Source of the DNA: Gaetbulibacter sp. S0825
GTDB lineage: Bacteria; Bacteroidota; Bacteroidia; Flavobacteriales; Flavobacteriaceae
Length of the DNA: 64,000 nucleotides
Direction of reading: 5' to 3'
NCBI RefSeq assembly: GCF_011777505.1
Contig: NZ_JAATJT010000001.1
Coordinates: 1,575,666-1,639,665 of the forward strand
Shown: piece by piece, positions 27,451 through 36,180 of the stretch
How positions within the stretch are numbered: the stretch's first letter is position 1
How the letters are laid out: each line of letters begins with the position of its first letter
The notes under the pieces: generated by a model
What the model was told of the DNA's origin: nothing
Seen by the model: only the letters and a program-made list of their open reading frames with translations
The model's database searches: none
Made by a program: the position numbers and the translations under genes

Positions 27451-28740
27451 ATGAAAAAAAAATACAATATTCTTGCAATTACCCTTTTGTTAATTGTAGG
27501 AACACAGTCATTACTCTCTCAAAATAAAGAAAAACCTTGGGTCTTAAATGCTGAAATCAATGCTGTTGATGTGTATCCAGTTGGAGAAAATGCGCCTCAA
27601 GGTGAATACTTTGATGAGTTTTTTAATTTATCTGATCATTGGAATATTAGTTTTCCTAAAATTACTTTAACCAAATACTTATCTGATAATCTATCAGCAA
27701 ATTTATCTGGTTCTTATAATAAGTTAAAAAAATGGGGAGAATTCCCTGGATCACCAAAACTTAAAGTAAATAATCTTACTTATGTAAGTATTGATGGTAT
27801 GTTTAATTATTATTTTTCTGGCTTGTCTAAGCCAAATAAATTAAAACCATTCATTGGTGCTGGAGCAGGTTATACATGGATTAGACAAGGGCGTTTTAAT
27901 ACTTTTGCTAGTGGCATAAATAACGATGAGTTAGTAGGTGCTGGTACCGTTAATGGAGCTCTTGGTGCTAATTATTGGATTGATGATAGAATAGGACTTA
28001 ATGTTCAAACCACTTATAAACATTCGTTTAAAGAGTACTTAACCAAGCATTGGCAACATAGTTTTGGAGTGGTTGTTAGACTCACAAAAGGCGATAGTAA
28101 GAATAAGGTAGAAGAAGAGAATAAGGATAGAGATGGTGATGGCACTCCTGATGAATCTGATTTATGTCCTGATACTCCTGGATTAGAGGCATTACGTGGA
28201 TGTCCAGATGCCGATGGTGACGGAATAGCTGATAAAGATGATGTATGCCCAACAATTTTCGGATTTAAAGAATTTGATGGTTGTGTGGATTCTGATGGTG
28301 ATGGTTATCATGACAATATTGATGAATGTCCAGACGTGAAAGGAACAAGTATGGGCTGTCCAGAAATAGAGGAAACAGTGATTGAATCTAAATATTGCTA
28401 TGAAGATGTTGCTGATATTAATGCTTACTTTGCAGCATTAAAGCGTGATGGCCAAATTGAAGTAGAAGGATTAAAGTTTAAAGTTCAAATAGGAGCTTAT
28501 CGAAATGCACCTAAAGCATCATACTTTGACTTCCTTAAAAATGTTGGAAGCATTAATGTGATTATGGAAAATGAGCTTGCAAAGTATAGATTAGGAGATT
28601 ATAAAACACTTGCTGATACTGAAACTATTCGTTTAAGTGTCATTGAGCAAGGTATTGATGATGCTTTTGTTCTTGCGTTTTTTAATGGTGTTCAAGTATC
28701 TATGAGACAAGCAGTTGAAATGCTTTGTGGTAAAGAGTAG
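27451..28740 (+). CDS. Outer-membrane barrel protein with TSP3 repeats and a SPOR-like C-terminus
   Basis: 429 aa: signal peptide, about 200-residue OmpA-like beta-barrel (ending near WQHSFGVVVRLTKG), calcium-binding thrombospondin type 3 repeats (DRDGDGTPDESDLCPDTPG, DADGDGIADKDDVCP, DSDGDGYHDNIDECPD), then a C-terminal domain with FKVQIGAYRNAPKASYF, which looks like a SPOR-type peptidoglycan-binding module rather than OmpA. It is a tandem paralogue of the next gene; signal peptide, barrel and TSP3 parts are very similar, but the C-termini are unrelated. Confidence 0.83.
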   Translation: MKKKYNILAITLLLIVGTQSLLSQNKEKPWVLNAEINAVDVYPVGENAPQGEYFDEFFNLSDHWNISFPKITLTKYLSDNLSANLSGSYNKLKKWGEFPGSPKLKVNNLTYVSIDGMFNYYFSGLSKPNKLKPFIGAGAGYTWIRQGRFNTFASGINNDELVGAGTVNGALGANYWIDDRIGLNVQTTYKHSFKEYLTKHWQHSFGVVVRLTKGDSKNKVEEENKDRDGDGTPDESDLCPDTPGLEALRGCPDADGDGIADKDDVCPTIFGFKEFDGCVDSDGDGYHDNIDECPDVKGTSMGCPEIEETVIESKYCYEDVADINAYFAALKRDGQIEVEGLKFKVQIGAYRNAPKASYFDFLKNVGSINVIMENELAKYRLGDYKTLADTETIRLSVIEQGIDDAFVLAFFNGVQVSMRQAVEMLCGKE

Positions 28741-28834
28741 ATAATTTTTTAATAGATATTTAGTTTTTAAAACAGATGTATCTAGCAATATTATTCCTAT
28801 TTTAAAGCTTAATTATCCATGTAAACTAATTACA

Positions 28835-30112
28835 ATGAAAAAGAAATACAATATTCTTGCAATTACCCTTTTATTAATTGTAGGAACACAATCATTATTT
28901 TCTCAAGATAAAAGTAAGCCTTGGGTATTAAATGTTGAAGCAAATGCTGTTGATGTATATCCAGTAGGTGAAAATACACCTCAAGATGAATACTTTGATG
29001 AATTTTTTAATTTAACAGACCACTGGAGTATTGGTTTTCCAAAAGTAACCATATCTAAATATTTATCAGATAATATGTCTGTTAACTTATCAGGAGCTTT
29101 TAATAAACTAAAGAAATGGGGAGAATTCCCCGATTCTCCAAAAGTAGATGTGGATAAGCTTACTTACTTGGGTTTTGATGGGATGTTTAATTACTATTTT
29201 ACAGGATTGTCTAAAAGAAGCAAGCTAAAACCATTTATTGGGTTAGGTGGAGGCTATACTTGGATTGAGCAAGGTCAGTATAATACTTTTTCCAATGGTA
29301 TAAATAAAGATGAATTAGTGGGAGCTGGAACCATTAACGGTGCACTTGGTGCCAACTATTGGATTAGCGACAGAATAGGGTTAAATCTCCAGACTACATA
29401 TAAACATTCATTTAAAGAATATCTAACCAAGCATTGGCAACATAGTTTTGGAGTAGTAATTAATCTTACTAAAACAGAGAATAAGAAAAAAGTAGAGGAA
29501 GTAAAGGATAGAGATGGAGATGGTGTTCCTGATGAAACCGATTTATGTCCAGATACACCAGGATTAAAGGCATTAGAAGGATGTCCAGATAGCGATGGCG
29601 ATGGTATTGCAGATAAAGATGATGTATGCCCAACAATTTTCGGATTTAAAGAATTTGATGGATGTAAAGATTCTGATGGCGATGGATATGCTGATAATAT
29701 TGATGATTGTCCAGATGTAAAAGGAACAAATAAAGGGTGTCCTGAAGTAAAAGAAGTAGAACCGAAAGAAGTAATAAGTGAAAAAATAATTTATTTTGCT
29801 TTTGATAACTCTAGTATTAATGCAGAATCTCAAGCTGTTTTAGAAGAAGTTGTGAATCTTATTAAAGATGCTAATTATAGTATTTCTATTGATGGTCATG
29901 GAGACCATATAGGAACAAAAGAATATAATTATAAGTTGTCATTAGATAGAGCAGAAGCTGTAAAAAATTATTTAATAGATAAAGGTTTATCTAGAATTTT
30001 AATTACCACTAAAGGTGAAGGAGAAAGTACTCCAATAGCTTCTAATGATACTGAAGAAGGAAGAGCAAAAAACAGAAGAGCAGAATTAACTATAAAAATA
30101 ATATCTCAATAA
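28835..30112 (+). CDS. OmpA-family outer-membrane protein with TSP3 repeats
   Basis: 425 aa: signal peptide (ends near LFSQ), beta-barrel, TSP3 repeats (DRDGDGVPDETDLCPDTPG onward), and a C-terminal OmpA peptidoglycan-binding domain (IIYFAFDNSSINAESQAVL, DGHGDHIGTKEYNYKLSLDRA, EGRAKNRRAELTI). It links the outer membrane to peptidoglycan. It is a close tandem duplicate of the upstream gene, including about 15 bases before the ATG (ACTAATTACA). A strong terminator follows. Confidence 0.92.
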   Translation: MKKKYNILAITLLLIVGTQSLFSQDKSKPWVLNVEANAVDVYPVGENTPQDEYFDEFFNLTDHWSIGFPKVTISKYLSDNMSVNLSGAFNKLKKWGEFPDSPKVDVDKLTYLGFDGMFNYYFTGLSKRSKLKPFIGLGGGYTWIEQGQYNTFSNGINKDELVGAGTINGALGANYWISDRIGLNLQTTYKHSFKEYLTKHWQHSFGVVINLTKTENKKKVEEVKDRDGDGVPDETDLCPDTPGLKALEGCPDSDGDGIADKDDVCPTIFGFKEFDGCKDSDGDGYADNIDDCPDVKGTNKGCPEVKEVEPKEVISEKIIYFAFDNSSINAESQAVLEEVVNLIKDANYSISIDGHGDHIGTKEYNYKLSLDRAEAVKNYLIDKGLSRILITTKGEGESTPIASNDTEEGRAKNRRAELTIKIISQ

Positions 30113-30133
30113 GATATTATTAAAAAGTAAATT

Positions 30134-30170
30134 AAAAAGCGTTATCATGTGTAGTGATAACGCTTTTTTT
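30134..30170 (+). terminator. Terminator after the OmpA gene
   Basis: 14-bp stem (AAAAAGCGTTATCA / TGATAACGCTTTTT) with a 7-nt loop and T-run. Confidence 0.88.
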
Positions 30171-30223
30171 TGTAAGGATAAATTAATTTTCCGAACTTAT
30201 AAATGTGCATTTTTAAACTTTAT

Positions 30224-30790
30224 ATGAAATTAAGAAAACCCAAAAAAAGTGATATTGTGTTATTAGTTATTATCACTTTGCTAATTATTCCGCAAACACG
30301 ACAGCCAATCCAAATTGCGTTGCATTCTGTGTTGTCAAAATTTGGACCATCGGTTATTGATAAAGAAGACCAAAAAAAGGTATCGTATACCTCTTGGAAA
30401 TTAAGGGATTTGGAAGGAAATGAGTTAAACTATCAAGATACTAAAGGTAAAGTGGTATTCATGAATTTATGGGCAACTTGGTGTCCGCCTTGTATTGCAG
30501 AGTTTCAAAACATTCAAGATTTGTATGATGATTATGGCGATAAAGTTTTGTTTCTGTTAGTTTCTGACGAATCTCCAGTTACCATTCAAAAATTCCTAGA
30601 TAAAAAAGGGTATAATATTCCAATAGTTAACCCAATAACTGATTATCCAGACGATTTCAATCCGAGAAGCATTCCTAGAACTTATATTATTGATAAGGAA
30701 GGACATATTGTTGTTGATAAAAAAGGGGCAGCCAATTGGAATAGCGATACAGTTAGGCAGCAGTTAGATGAGTTGCTTATAAGGTCTTGA
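30224..30790 (+). CDS. TlpA-like membrane-anchored thioredoxin
   Basis: 188 aa from the ATG at 30224; the frame extends to 30203, but MKLRKPKKSD gives a normal cytoplasmic N-tail before one membrane helix (about 11-23). The thioredoxin fold faces the periplasm and has the redox site WATWCPPC (CPPC about 87-90) and the cis-Pro segment SIPRTYIID. It probably keeps periplasmic or cytochrome thiols reduced. The 3' end overlaps the convergent lycopene cyclase gene by 14 bp. Confidence 0.88.
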   Translation: MKLRKPKKSDIVLLVIITLLIIPQTRQPIQIALHSVLSKFGPSVIDKEDQKKVSYTSWKLRDLEGNELNYQDTKGKVVFMNLWATWCPPCIAEFQNIQDLYDDYGDKVLFLLVSDESPVTIQKFLDKKGYNIPIVNPITDYPDDFNPRSIPRTYIIDKEGHIVVDKKGAANWNSDTVRQQLDELLIRS

Positions 30791-31925
30791 GAAAGGCTTT
30801 TATAAAACTCCATGAAAAAAGAGACCACATAATTTTTAAGTCTTCAAGTAAGGTTGATTCTTCATCTAAAAAACGAAACATTGTTTGTACAGAATTCTTA
30901 CTGTAAAATTGCTGAAAAATCCACTCGCCTTTATCATTCTCATCTTTTAATACCTTTAAAAAAACTTTGTCATAAAACTTATATTTTCTTTTAAATAGCC
31001 TATTTGAAGGTGTTTTATTTGCTTTTATATTGGTAATAATTTGGGAAACTTTTTTTTCAGTGTGTTTAAATGAATATCCTGTAGTACCTTTCACCCAACC
31101 ACCACCTGTACCAATTTTTGTTATTCTATTTGTGTTAAATTTTTCAAAGGGAAAATTGGTCATTGGTATTTGACCTTTCTCAGTTTCAATAATGGTATAA
31201 TCATCAATTTTTAGATAGTCGTTTATATATTGTTTTAAGAAATAATTATAAACATCATCTTCAACAAGATGTTCAGTAAAATAGGTGAATTCTACCAAGG
31301 CCTCAGTTTTAGAAAATGGCAAAACATAGGTAAAAGTAGTTTGCTCTCCATCTTTTAAACGATAATCCATCATTATTACTTTGTTTTCATCAAAAACATT
31401 GTCTTTAGTTTTTATAACCCAACCTTTAAAATGTTGAGTGATTGAAATGTATTTTTTTGATAAGGACAAAAATTCTTCAGGAATTCGACTGTCAAAAACA
31501 TGTGTTGCAGAATAAGATTTTTTTGTGGTTTCTATTTTAACTAAGTCATTTTCTATTACAGATTTTACTTTATCTATTATAAAATGAATATTCGGATAGT
31601 TTTTAAGCTTAGTTTTTACTTCATTATAAAAATTAATAGCACGAATAGTTTTGTAGGTATAGGGTTGAAGTTTTAAATCAATTGTTTCGTTTGAAGTAAT
31701 AACCGAAGCTTCTCCCCAGAATTTATGGATAATACTATCCCATTGTGTAGAATTTACTTCCCAAAAACTCCAAGTTTTATCATTTTTGTTTTTAGTTGAT
31801 TGGTCTATTAAAGCAATTTGTTTGTGATTGAAAAAAGAATCTGAAGCTAGTTTTAGAGCCAACTGTAATCCAGCTAAACCATTTCCAATAATGATATAAT
31901 CGAAATGCTTACTGTCATCTTTCAT
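30777..31925 (-). CDS. crtY: Lycopene beta-cyclase
   Basis: 382 aa flavoprotein that closes the beta-ionone rings of lycopene to make beta-carotene. The N-terminal dinucleotide fold is YIIIGNGLAGLQLALKL; later motifs are DKTWSFWE, FDSRIPEEF, HFKGWVI and the conserved GTGGGWVKGTTGYSF. Last gene of the crtI-crtB-crtZ-crtY series on the minus strand, 15 nt after crtZ. It overlaps the convergent thioredoxin gene. Confidence 0.93.
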   Translation of the reverse strand: MKDDSKHFDYIIIGNGLAGLQLALKLASDSFFNHKQIALIDQSTKNKNDKTWSFWEVNSTQWDSIIHKFWGEASVITSNETIDLKLQPYTYKTIRAINFYNEVKTKLKNYPNIHFIIDKVKSVIENDLVKIETTKKSYSATHVFDSRIPEEFLSLSKKYISITQHFKGWVIKTKDNVFDENKVIMMDYRLKDGEQTTFTYVLPFSKTEALVEFTYFTEHLVEDDVYNYFLKQYINDYLKIDDYTIIETEKGQIPMTNFPFEKFNTNRITKIGTGGGWVKGTTGYSFKHTEKKVSQIITNIKANKTPSNRLFKRKYKFYDKVFLKVLKDENDKGEWIFQQFYSKNSVQTMFRFLDEESTLLEDLKIMWSLFSWSFIKAFLKTL

Positions 31926-31940
31926 AGCCTAAAAAATGTA

Positions 31941-32390
31941 CTATTTTTTGAAATACTTAAAAGGCACTAAAAGCATTCCAAAGCATTCACCCTCTTCTTT
32001 TCCTAGATGTTTATGATGAATTTTATGTGCTCTTCTTACACCTCTAGCATACCAATTATTTGCGTTTCTAAACAATTTAAAGCGTTGATGAATAAAGATA
32101 TCATGGACTGTAAAATAAGCAATACCATAAGCAAGAATACCAAGCCCTAAAGGTAAGCAATACCATACGTTTTCATAGCTCCATAGATAGAAGCAGGTCA
32201 TACTAACTATAGCATAAAATATAAAGAAAAAATCATTGCGTTCAAACCAGCTGTTGTGGTCCTTTTTATGATGATCTTTATGTAAATGCCATAGAAAACC
32301 ATGCATGACATATTTATGTGTAAACCAAGCCATAAATTCCATGATGGAAAAAGTGCCAAAAAATATTAATATCCAGTAGACTGTTTGCAT
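31941..32390 (-). CDS. crtZ: Beta-carotene hydroxylase
   Basis: 149 aa membrane di-iron hydroxylase that adds 3-hydroxyl groups to beta-carotene, giving zeaxanthin. The His clusters are complete: HKYVMHGFLWHLHKDHH, HDIFIHQRF and RRAHKIHHKHLG, between predicted membrane helices. It lies 8 nt after crtB and 15 nt before crtY in the carotenoid operon. A ketolase (crtW) is not present in this window. Confidence 0.93.
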   Translation of the reverse strand: MQTVYWILIFFGTFSIMEFMAWFTHKYVMHGFLWHLHKDHHKKDHNSWFERNDFFFIFYAIVSMTCFYLWSYENVWYCLPLGLGILAYGIAYFTVHDIFIHQRFKLFRNANNWYARGVRRAHKIHHKHLGKEEGECFGMLLVPFKYFKK

Positions 32391-32398
32391 AATTTAGT

Positions 32399-33238
32399 TC
32401 ACAATAAATTTAGTTGAAATTTCACATAACTCCGCGTTAAAAGCTCAAATTTTTTATAATTTGGGACTCTTACTCTAGTGTTTTTTATATCTAAAGCTGG
32501 AGTTTTTTTAAGCTTTTTTAGTAGCTGTCTATAATACCTATAAGCCATAAATACACCAAATTTAGCTTCCATTGGTAGTTTTTTAATACCTTCTAGCCCT
32601 TCGGTAAAATCATTTTCAATATCGTTAATGATATCTTGTTTAGAAGCTTCATCTAGTTTTGTTAAATCTGTATTCGGAAAATAGGTTCTATTTAAATCCT
32701 CATGGTCAGCTTTTAAGTCTCTAAGAAAATTTACTTTTTGAAAAGCTGAGCCCAAAGACATTGCTGTATCTTTTAATTCATTATATTTTTCTTTATCACC
32801 TTTAACAAACACTTTTAAGCACATTAATCCAACTACATCAGCAGAACCATAAATGTAGGCTTTATATTCTTCTTCTGTTAGGTATTTAGATTTGTGTAAA
32901 TCCATTCGCATTGAATTCATAAAAGAATCTACTAATGATTTATCAATTTTATAACGATGGAATGTGTGCTGAAAGGCATTTAGAATGGGATTTAAACTAA
33001 TTTTGTTTGAAAGTGCATGTTCCAAATCTTCTTCAAATTTTTCGAATAATTCTTTTTTATCAAACTCATGGAATGAGTCAACAATTTCATCTGCAAACCT
33101 TACAAAACCGTAAATGTTGTAAATGTCTTGTCTAATAGATGCAGACAGCATTTTTGTAGCTAATGAGAACGATGTGCTATATGTTTTAGTAACAGTTTTG
33201 CTACAATCGTTAGATACGTTGTCGAAAATATACTTCAT
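32399..33238 (-). CDS. crtB: Phytoene synthase
   Basis: 279 aa. Condenses two geranylgeranyl diphosphates to phytoene. The two Asp-rich magnesium sites are visible as VRFADEIVDSFHEFD (first DxxxD) and NFLRDLKADHEDL (second), with YSTSFSLATKML near the N-terminus and YIYGSADVVGLMCL. Between crtI (6 nt upstream) and crtZ (8 nt downstream). Confidence 0.94.
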   Translation of the reverse strand: MKYIFDNVSNDCSKTVTKTYSTSFSLATKMLSASIRQDIYNIYGFVRFADEIVDSFHEFDKKELFEKFEEDLEHALSNKISLNPILNAFQHTFHRYKIDKSLVDSFMNSMRMDLHKSKYLTEEEYKAYIYGSADVVGLMCLKVFVKGDKEKYNELKDTAMSLGSAFQKVNFLRDLKADHEDLNRTYFPNTDLTKLDEASKQDIINDIENDFTEGLEGIKKLPMEAKFGVFMAYRYYRQLLKKLKKTPALDIKNTRVRVPNYKKFELLTRSYVKFQLNLL

Positions 33239-33244
33239 GTTGTT

Positions 33245-34735
33245 TTAGTGTTCTTGTAATGGTTTTTTATGCATTGAAATATCTTTTACAATCAGTTCAG
33301 AAGCTAATTTTCCAGATATTAGCGAAGGAGGAACTCCTGGCCCCGGAACTGTTAATTGGCCAGTAAAAAATAGCTTTTTTACTTTTTTACTTTTCAATTT
33401 TGGTCTTAAAAATGCTGTTTGCAATAAGGTGTTTGCCATTCCATAAGCATTGCCTTTATATGAATTATAATCTTTTATAAAGTCGTTGACACAGTATGAT
33501 TCTTTAAACAAAACATTATCACTTACATTTTGAGAGGTTAATGTTTCAAAACGGGTTATTATTTTATTAAAATATGTCTCTCTCAATTCAGGAGTGTCTT
33601 CGAGTCCTGGAGCTAGGGGAATTAAGAATATGCCTGCTTCTTTTCCTTCTGGCGCAGAAGATGAGTCTGTAATACTAGGGAAACTGGCATAAAATAATGG
33701 ATCTTCAGGCCATTTAGCATTATCATAAATGTCTTGTGCATGCAGTCCGAAATCTACATCAAAAAATAGAGTATGATGATTTACATTTTTTAATTTTTTG
33801 TCAAAGCCAACATAAAAAAGTAGGGAAGAAGGTGCAAAAGTTTTTGCTTCCCAATAAGACTCAGAATATTGTCTATACTCTTTATCTAACAACGTTTCTG
33901 TATGATGATAATCTGCTCCGCTTAATATATAGTCGCATAAATAATCATTTCCATTAGATCTTATCCCTTGTGTTTCTCCATTATTTACTAATATTTTTTC
34001 TATTGGAGCATTCGTTTTTATTTTAACACCTAACGATTTAGCTAGCGCTTCCATAGCATGAATCACTTGGTACATTCCTTTTTTTGGATGAAATGTACCC
34101 AAGCCAAAATCGGCATAATTCATGAAACTGTAAAAAGAAGGTGTTGCACTAGGTTTGGCACCAAGAAAAAGCACTGGGAATTCAAGAATTTGTGCTAACC
34201 TGTTATTGCTAAATTCTTTACGCACATCTTTTTTGATAGTACTAAAAAATTGATTGATTTTTCCAATAGTCTTTGAGGATACAAGTTCTAGAGGAGAGAG
34301 CCCTGGATTATAAACCAAGTCTTTTATAGCAATATCATAGTTGCTTTTGGCTTGTTTTATAAATTTTAAGAGCTTTTTAGAACTTCCTTTTTCTTCTTTT
34401 TCAAAGGCGGCGCAAATTTTTTCGAGTGTATCCTCTATGGTAATGAAATCATCTTTACCAAAATATACACTATAAGCTGGGTTTAATTTTTCTAAAGTGT
34501 AATAGTCTGAAGGTTTCTTATCAAAATCTGAAAAGAAACGTTCAAAAACATCAGGCATCCAATACCATGTTGGTCCAATGTCAAAGGTGAAACCATCTTT
34601 TTTTAATTGTCTAGCACGACCTCCAATGGTGGCGTTTTTTTCAAAAAGAGTGACATCATATCCAGCTTTAGCTAAGTAGCAAGATGCTGCTAATGATGAA
34701 AATCCTGATCCGATAATATTTATTGTAGCATTCAT
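33245..34735 (-). CDS. crtI: Phytoene desaturase
   Basis: 496 aa FAD enzyme that turns phytoene into lycopene. N-terminal FAD fold NIIGSGFSSLAASCYLAKAGYDVTLFE, then GGRARQLKKDGFTFDIGPTWYWMPDVF, and a C-terminal FTGQLTVPGPGVPPSLISG typical of bacterial CrtI. First structural gene after the carH-like regulator. Its ATG (34733-34735) is the end of one arm of a perfect 12-bp inverted repeat, so expression is probably controlled at this point. Confidence 0.95.
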   Translation of the reverse strand: MNATINIIGSGFSSLAASCYLAKAGYDVTLFEKNATIGGRARQLKKDGFTFDIGPTWYWMPDVFERFFSDFDKKPSDYYTLEKLNPAYSVYFGKDDFITIEDTLEKICAAFEKEEKGSSKKLLKFIKQAKSNYDIAIKDLVYNPGLSPLELVSSKTIGKINQFFSTIKKDVRKEFSNNRLAQILEFPVLFLGAKPSATPSFYSFMNYADFGLGTFHPKKGMYQVIHAMEALAKSLGVKIKTNAPIEKILVNNGETQGIRSNGNDYLCDYILSGADYHHTETLLDKEYRQYSESYWEAKTFAPSSLLFYVGFDKKLKNVNHHTLFFDVDFGLHAQDIYDNAKWPEDPLFYASFPSITDSSSAPEGKEAGIFLIPLAPGLEDTPELRETYFNKIITRFETLTSQNVSDNVLFKESYCVNDFIKDYNSYKGNAYGMANTLLQTAFLRPKLKSKKVKKLFFTGQLTVPGPGVPPSLISGKLASELIVKDISMHKKPLQEH

Positions 34736-34770
34736 TTGTTTAACAAATATATAAAAAAGTTAAACAAATG
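34733..34770. promoter_or_regulatory. Perfect 12-bp inverted repeat spanning the crtI start (candidate CarH operator)
   Basis: CATTTGTTTAAC (34733-34744) and its exact reverse complement GTTAAACAAATG (34759-34770) are separated by 14 AT-only bases. On the minus strand a TATATTTG (-7-like) box lies between and partly within the arms, and crtI's ATG forms the end of the downstream arm. There is no T-run, so a terminator is unlikely. A related TTTGTTTAAG lies at the regulator's own promoter (35707-35716). Confidence 0.6.
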
Positions 34771-34788
34771 ATGATAAAAATAAAACTT

Positions 34789-35691
34789 TTACAATTCTTT
34801 AACTAAATCTTTAATGGATTTAAAACCAATTATCGAGTCTGAATAGCTTGAAATATCAACAGATGCAAGCTTTTGACCTAATAACCAAAGTTTAGTAGAT
34901 TCTTTATTAATTATTTCTTTTTTGAAATCTTCTATATACTTTATAACATCTTGTTCTTCCTCTGGTTTTACCGTAAAATAAGAAATATATGTTATTTCAT
35001 TAAAAAATTCTAACAGGTCACTTAGACTATTCATTGGAACGCTTTCACCAAGAAAAATAGTGTGATAACCTCTGCTTCTTAATTCATAGTTGACAAATAA
35101 TAGGCCTATGTCGTGAATTTCATTTTCAGGTAAGTAAAGTACAAATGTTTTTGTGTTTGGTTTTGGTTCTAAATTTTGAAGTTTTTCAATATTTAAAAGT
35201 ATTTTTTGTTTAATGTGTATTGAGAGAAAATGTTCATGTGCTGGTGAAATGGTATTGGTTTGCCATAACAGTCCTATTTCATTTAGCAATGGAATAAAAA
35301 CATCATAAAAAATATCTCTAAAAGTATGGCCTTCCAGTAGGTTCATGTATGTATTATAAAAAAGTACTTGATCAAAATTTAGCATAGACATTTTAAATGC
35401 ATTGATTGCATGATTTTCTACACTTCCTCTTGATGCTATTTCCCTAACATTAGCAGGAATTTCATCATTTGATAGTTTCGCTATTTTTGATATTTTATAA
35501 CCATTATTATTTAAAAAAGCTACATTAAGGAGCTTTTGTAAACTTTCGATACTATAATGCCTAATATTTGTGTCTGTCCTTTCAGGCTCTAAAAGGTTGT
35601 ATCTTTTCTCCCAAATTCTTATGGTGTGAGCCTTAATTCCAGAAAGGTTTTCAAGATCCTTTATACTGAAATCATTTTTTATATTGTTCAT
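34789..35691 (-). CDS. MerR-family B12-binding regulator (CarH/LitR-like photoreceptor)
   Basis: 300 aa from the ATG at 35691; a TTG at 35715 would overlap the -7 box. An N-terminal MerR helix-turn-helix (YSIKDLENLSGIKAHTIRIWEKRYNLL-type) is followed by a four-helix cap and a cobalamin-binding domain. The cap carries W-x9-EH (about W143, E153, H154; LWQTNTISPAHEH), the CarH signature over adenosylcobalamin, and the B12 loop reads ENEIHDIG with the His ligand. It sits directly upstream of crtI on the same strand, so it probably represses carotenoid genes in the dark and releases DNA in light. Confidence 0.87.
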   Translation of the reverse strand: MNNIKNDFSIKDLENLSGIKAHTIRIWEKRYNLLEPERTDTNIRHYSIESLQKLLNVAFLNNNGYKISKIAKLSNDEIPANVREIASRGSVENHAINAFKMSMLNFDQVLFYNTYMNLLEGHTFRDIFYDVFIPLLNEIGLLWQTNTISPAHEHFLSIHIKQKILLNIEKLQNLEPKPNTKTFVLYLPENEIHDIGLLFVNYELRSRGYHTIFLGESVPMNSLSDLLEFFNEITYISYFTVKPEEEQDVIKYIEDFKKEIINKESTKLWLLGQKLASVDISSYSDSIIGFKSIKDLVKEL

Positions 35692-35706
35692 TAAAAATTG
35701 CTTTAT

Positions 35707-35720
35707 CTTAAACAAAAATA
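35707..35720 (-). promoter_or_regulatory. Promoter and operator-like motif of the carH-like gene
   Basis: On the minus strand TATTTTTG (35713-35720) matches TAnnTTTG and runs directly into GTTTAAG, forming TTTGTTTAAG like the crtI inverted-repeat arm. The ATG lies 21 nt downstream. The overlap suggests autoregulation. Confidence 0.5.
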
Positions 35721-35833
35721 GATATAATTATTTTGTAAATAAAATAAAAACAAAAATTTAAGAAAATTTTGTGCAAAAGCGAATCCCAAGAATTAGGAAA
35801 TCTAGTATGATAGTTATGAATTTGGACTTATTG

Positions 35834-35917
35834 TGCGCACGAGAAGACTCGAACTTCCACGACCTAATGGTCACTAGCCCCTCAAGCTAGCGCGTCTACC
35901 AATTCCGCCACGTGCGC
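35834..35917 (-). tRNA. tRNA-Leu(GAG)
   Basis: The minus strand folds as a tRNA: acceptor GCGCACG / CGTGCGC, anticodon stem CTAGC / GCTAG with loop TTGAGGG (anticodon GAG), a variable arm of class II type and T-arm GTTCGAGTC. CCA is not encoded. Confidence 0.95.
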
Positions 35918-35942
35918 AAATTTTTTTTGAAGTAGTCAAAAA

Positions 35943-35976
35943 TAAAAAAAGTTAAGCAAATTGCTTAACTTTTTTT
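35943..35976. terminator. Hairpin between tRNA-Lys and tRNA-Leu
   Basis: GTTAAGCAA / TTGCTTAAC (35951-35969) with an A-run on the left and T-run on the right, so it could terminate on either strand. On the minus strand it follows tRNA-Lys, making the two tRNAs probably separate transcripts. Confidence 0.7.
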
Positions 35977-35977
35977 G

Positions 35978-36050
35978 TGACCAGTCTGGGGCTCGAACCC
36001 AGGACCCTCTCCTTAAAAGGGAGATGCTCTACCAACTGAGCTAACTGGTC
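35978..36050 (-). tRNA. tRNA-Lys(TTT)
   Basis: The minus strand has acceptor GACCAGT / ACTGGTC, D-arm AGCTCAGTTGGTAGAGC, anticodon loop CTTTTAA (anticodon TTT) and T-arm GGGTTCGAGCCCC. CCA is not encoded. Confidence 0.97.
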
Positions 36051-36180
36051 ATAATGTTTTTCTCTAATGAGGGTGCAAATATAAAATGTTTAATTAATAA
36101 AACAATACTTTTTGTATATAAATTTCGTTTTTTTGTAATACCCAAACCTAGGGTTTTAATAATCAATATAAATACAAAAA

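Noticed and set aside
34733..34770. Terminator for the carH-like gene
   Set aside because: The inverted repeat is AT-rich with a 14-nt loop and no T-run, and it includes the crtI start; an operator fits better.
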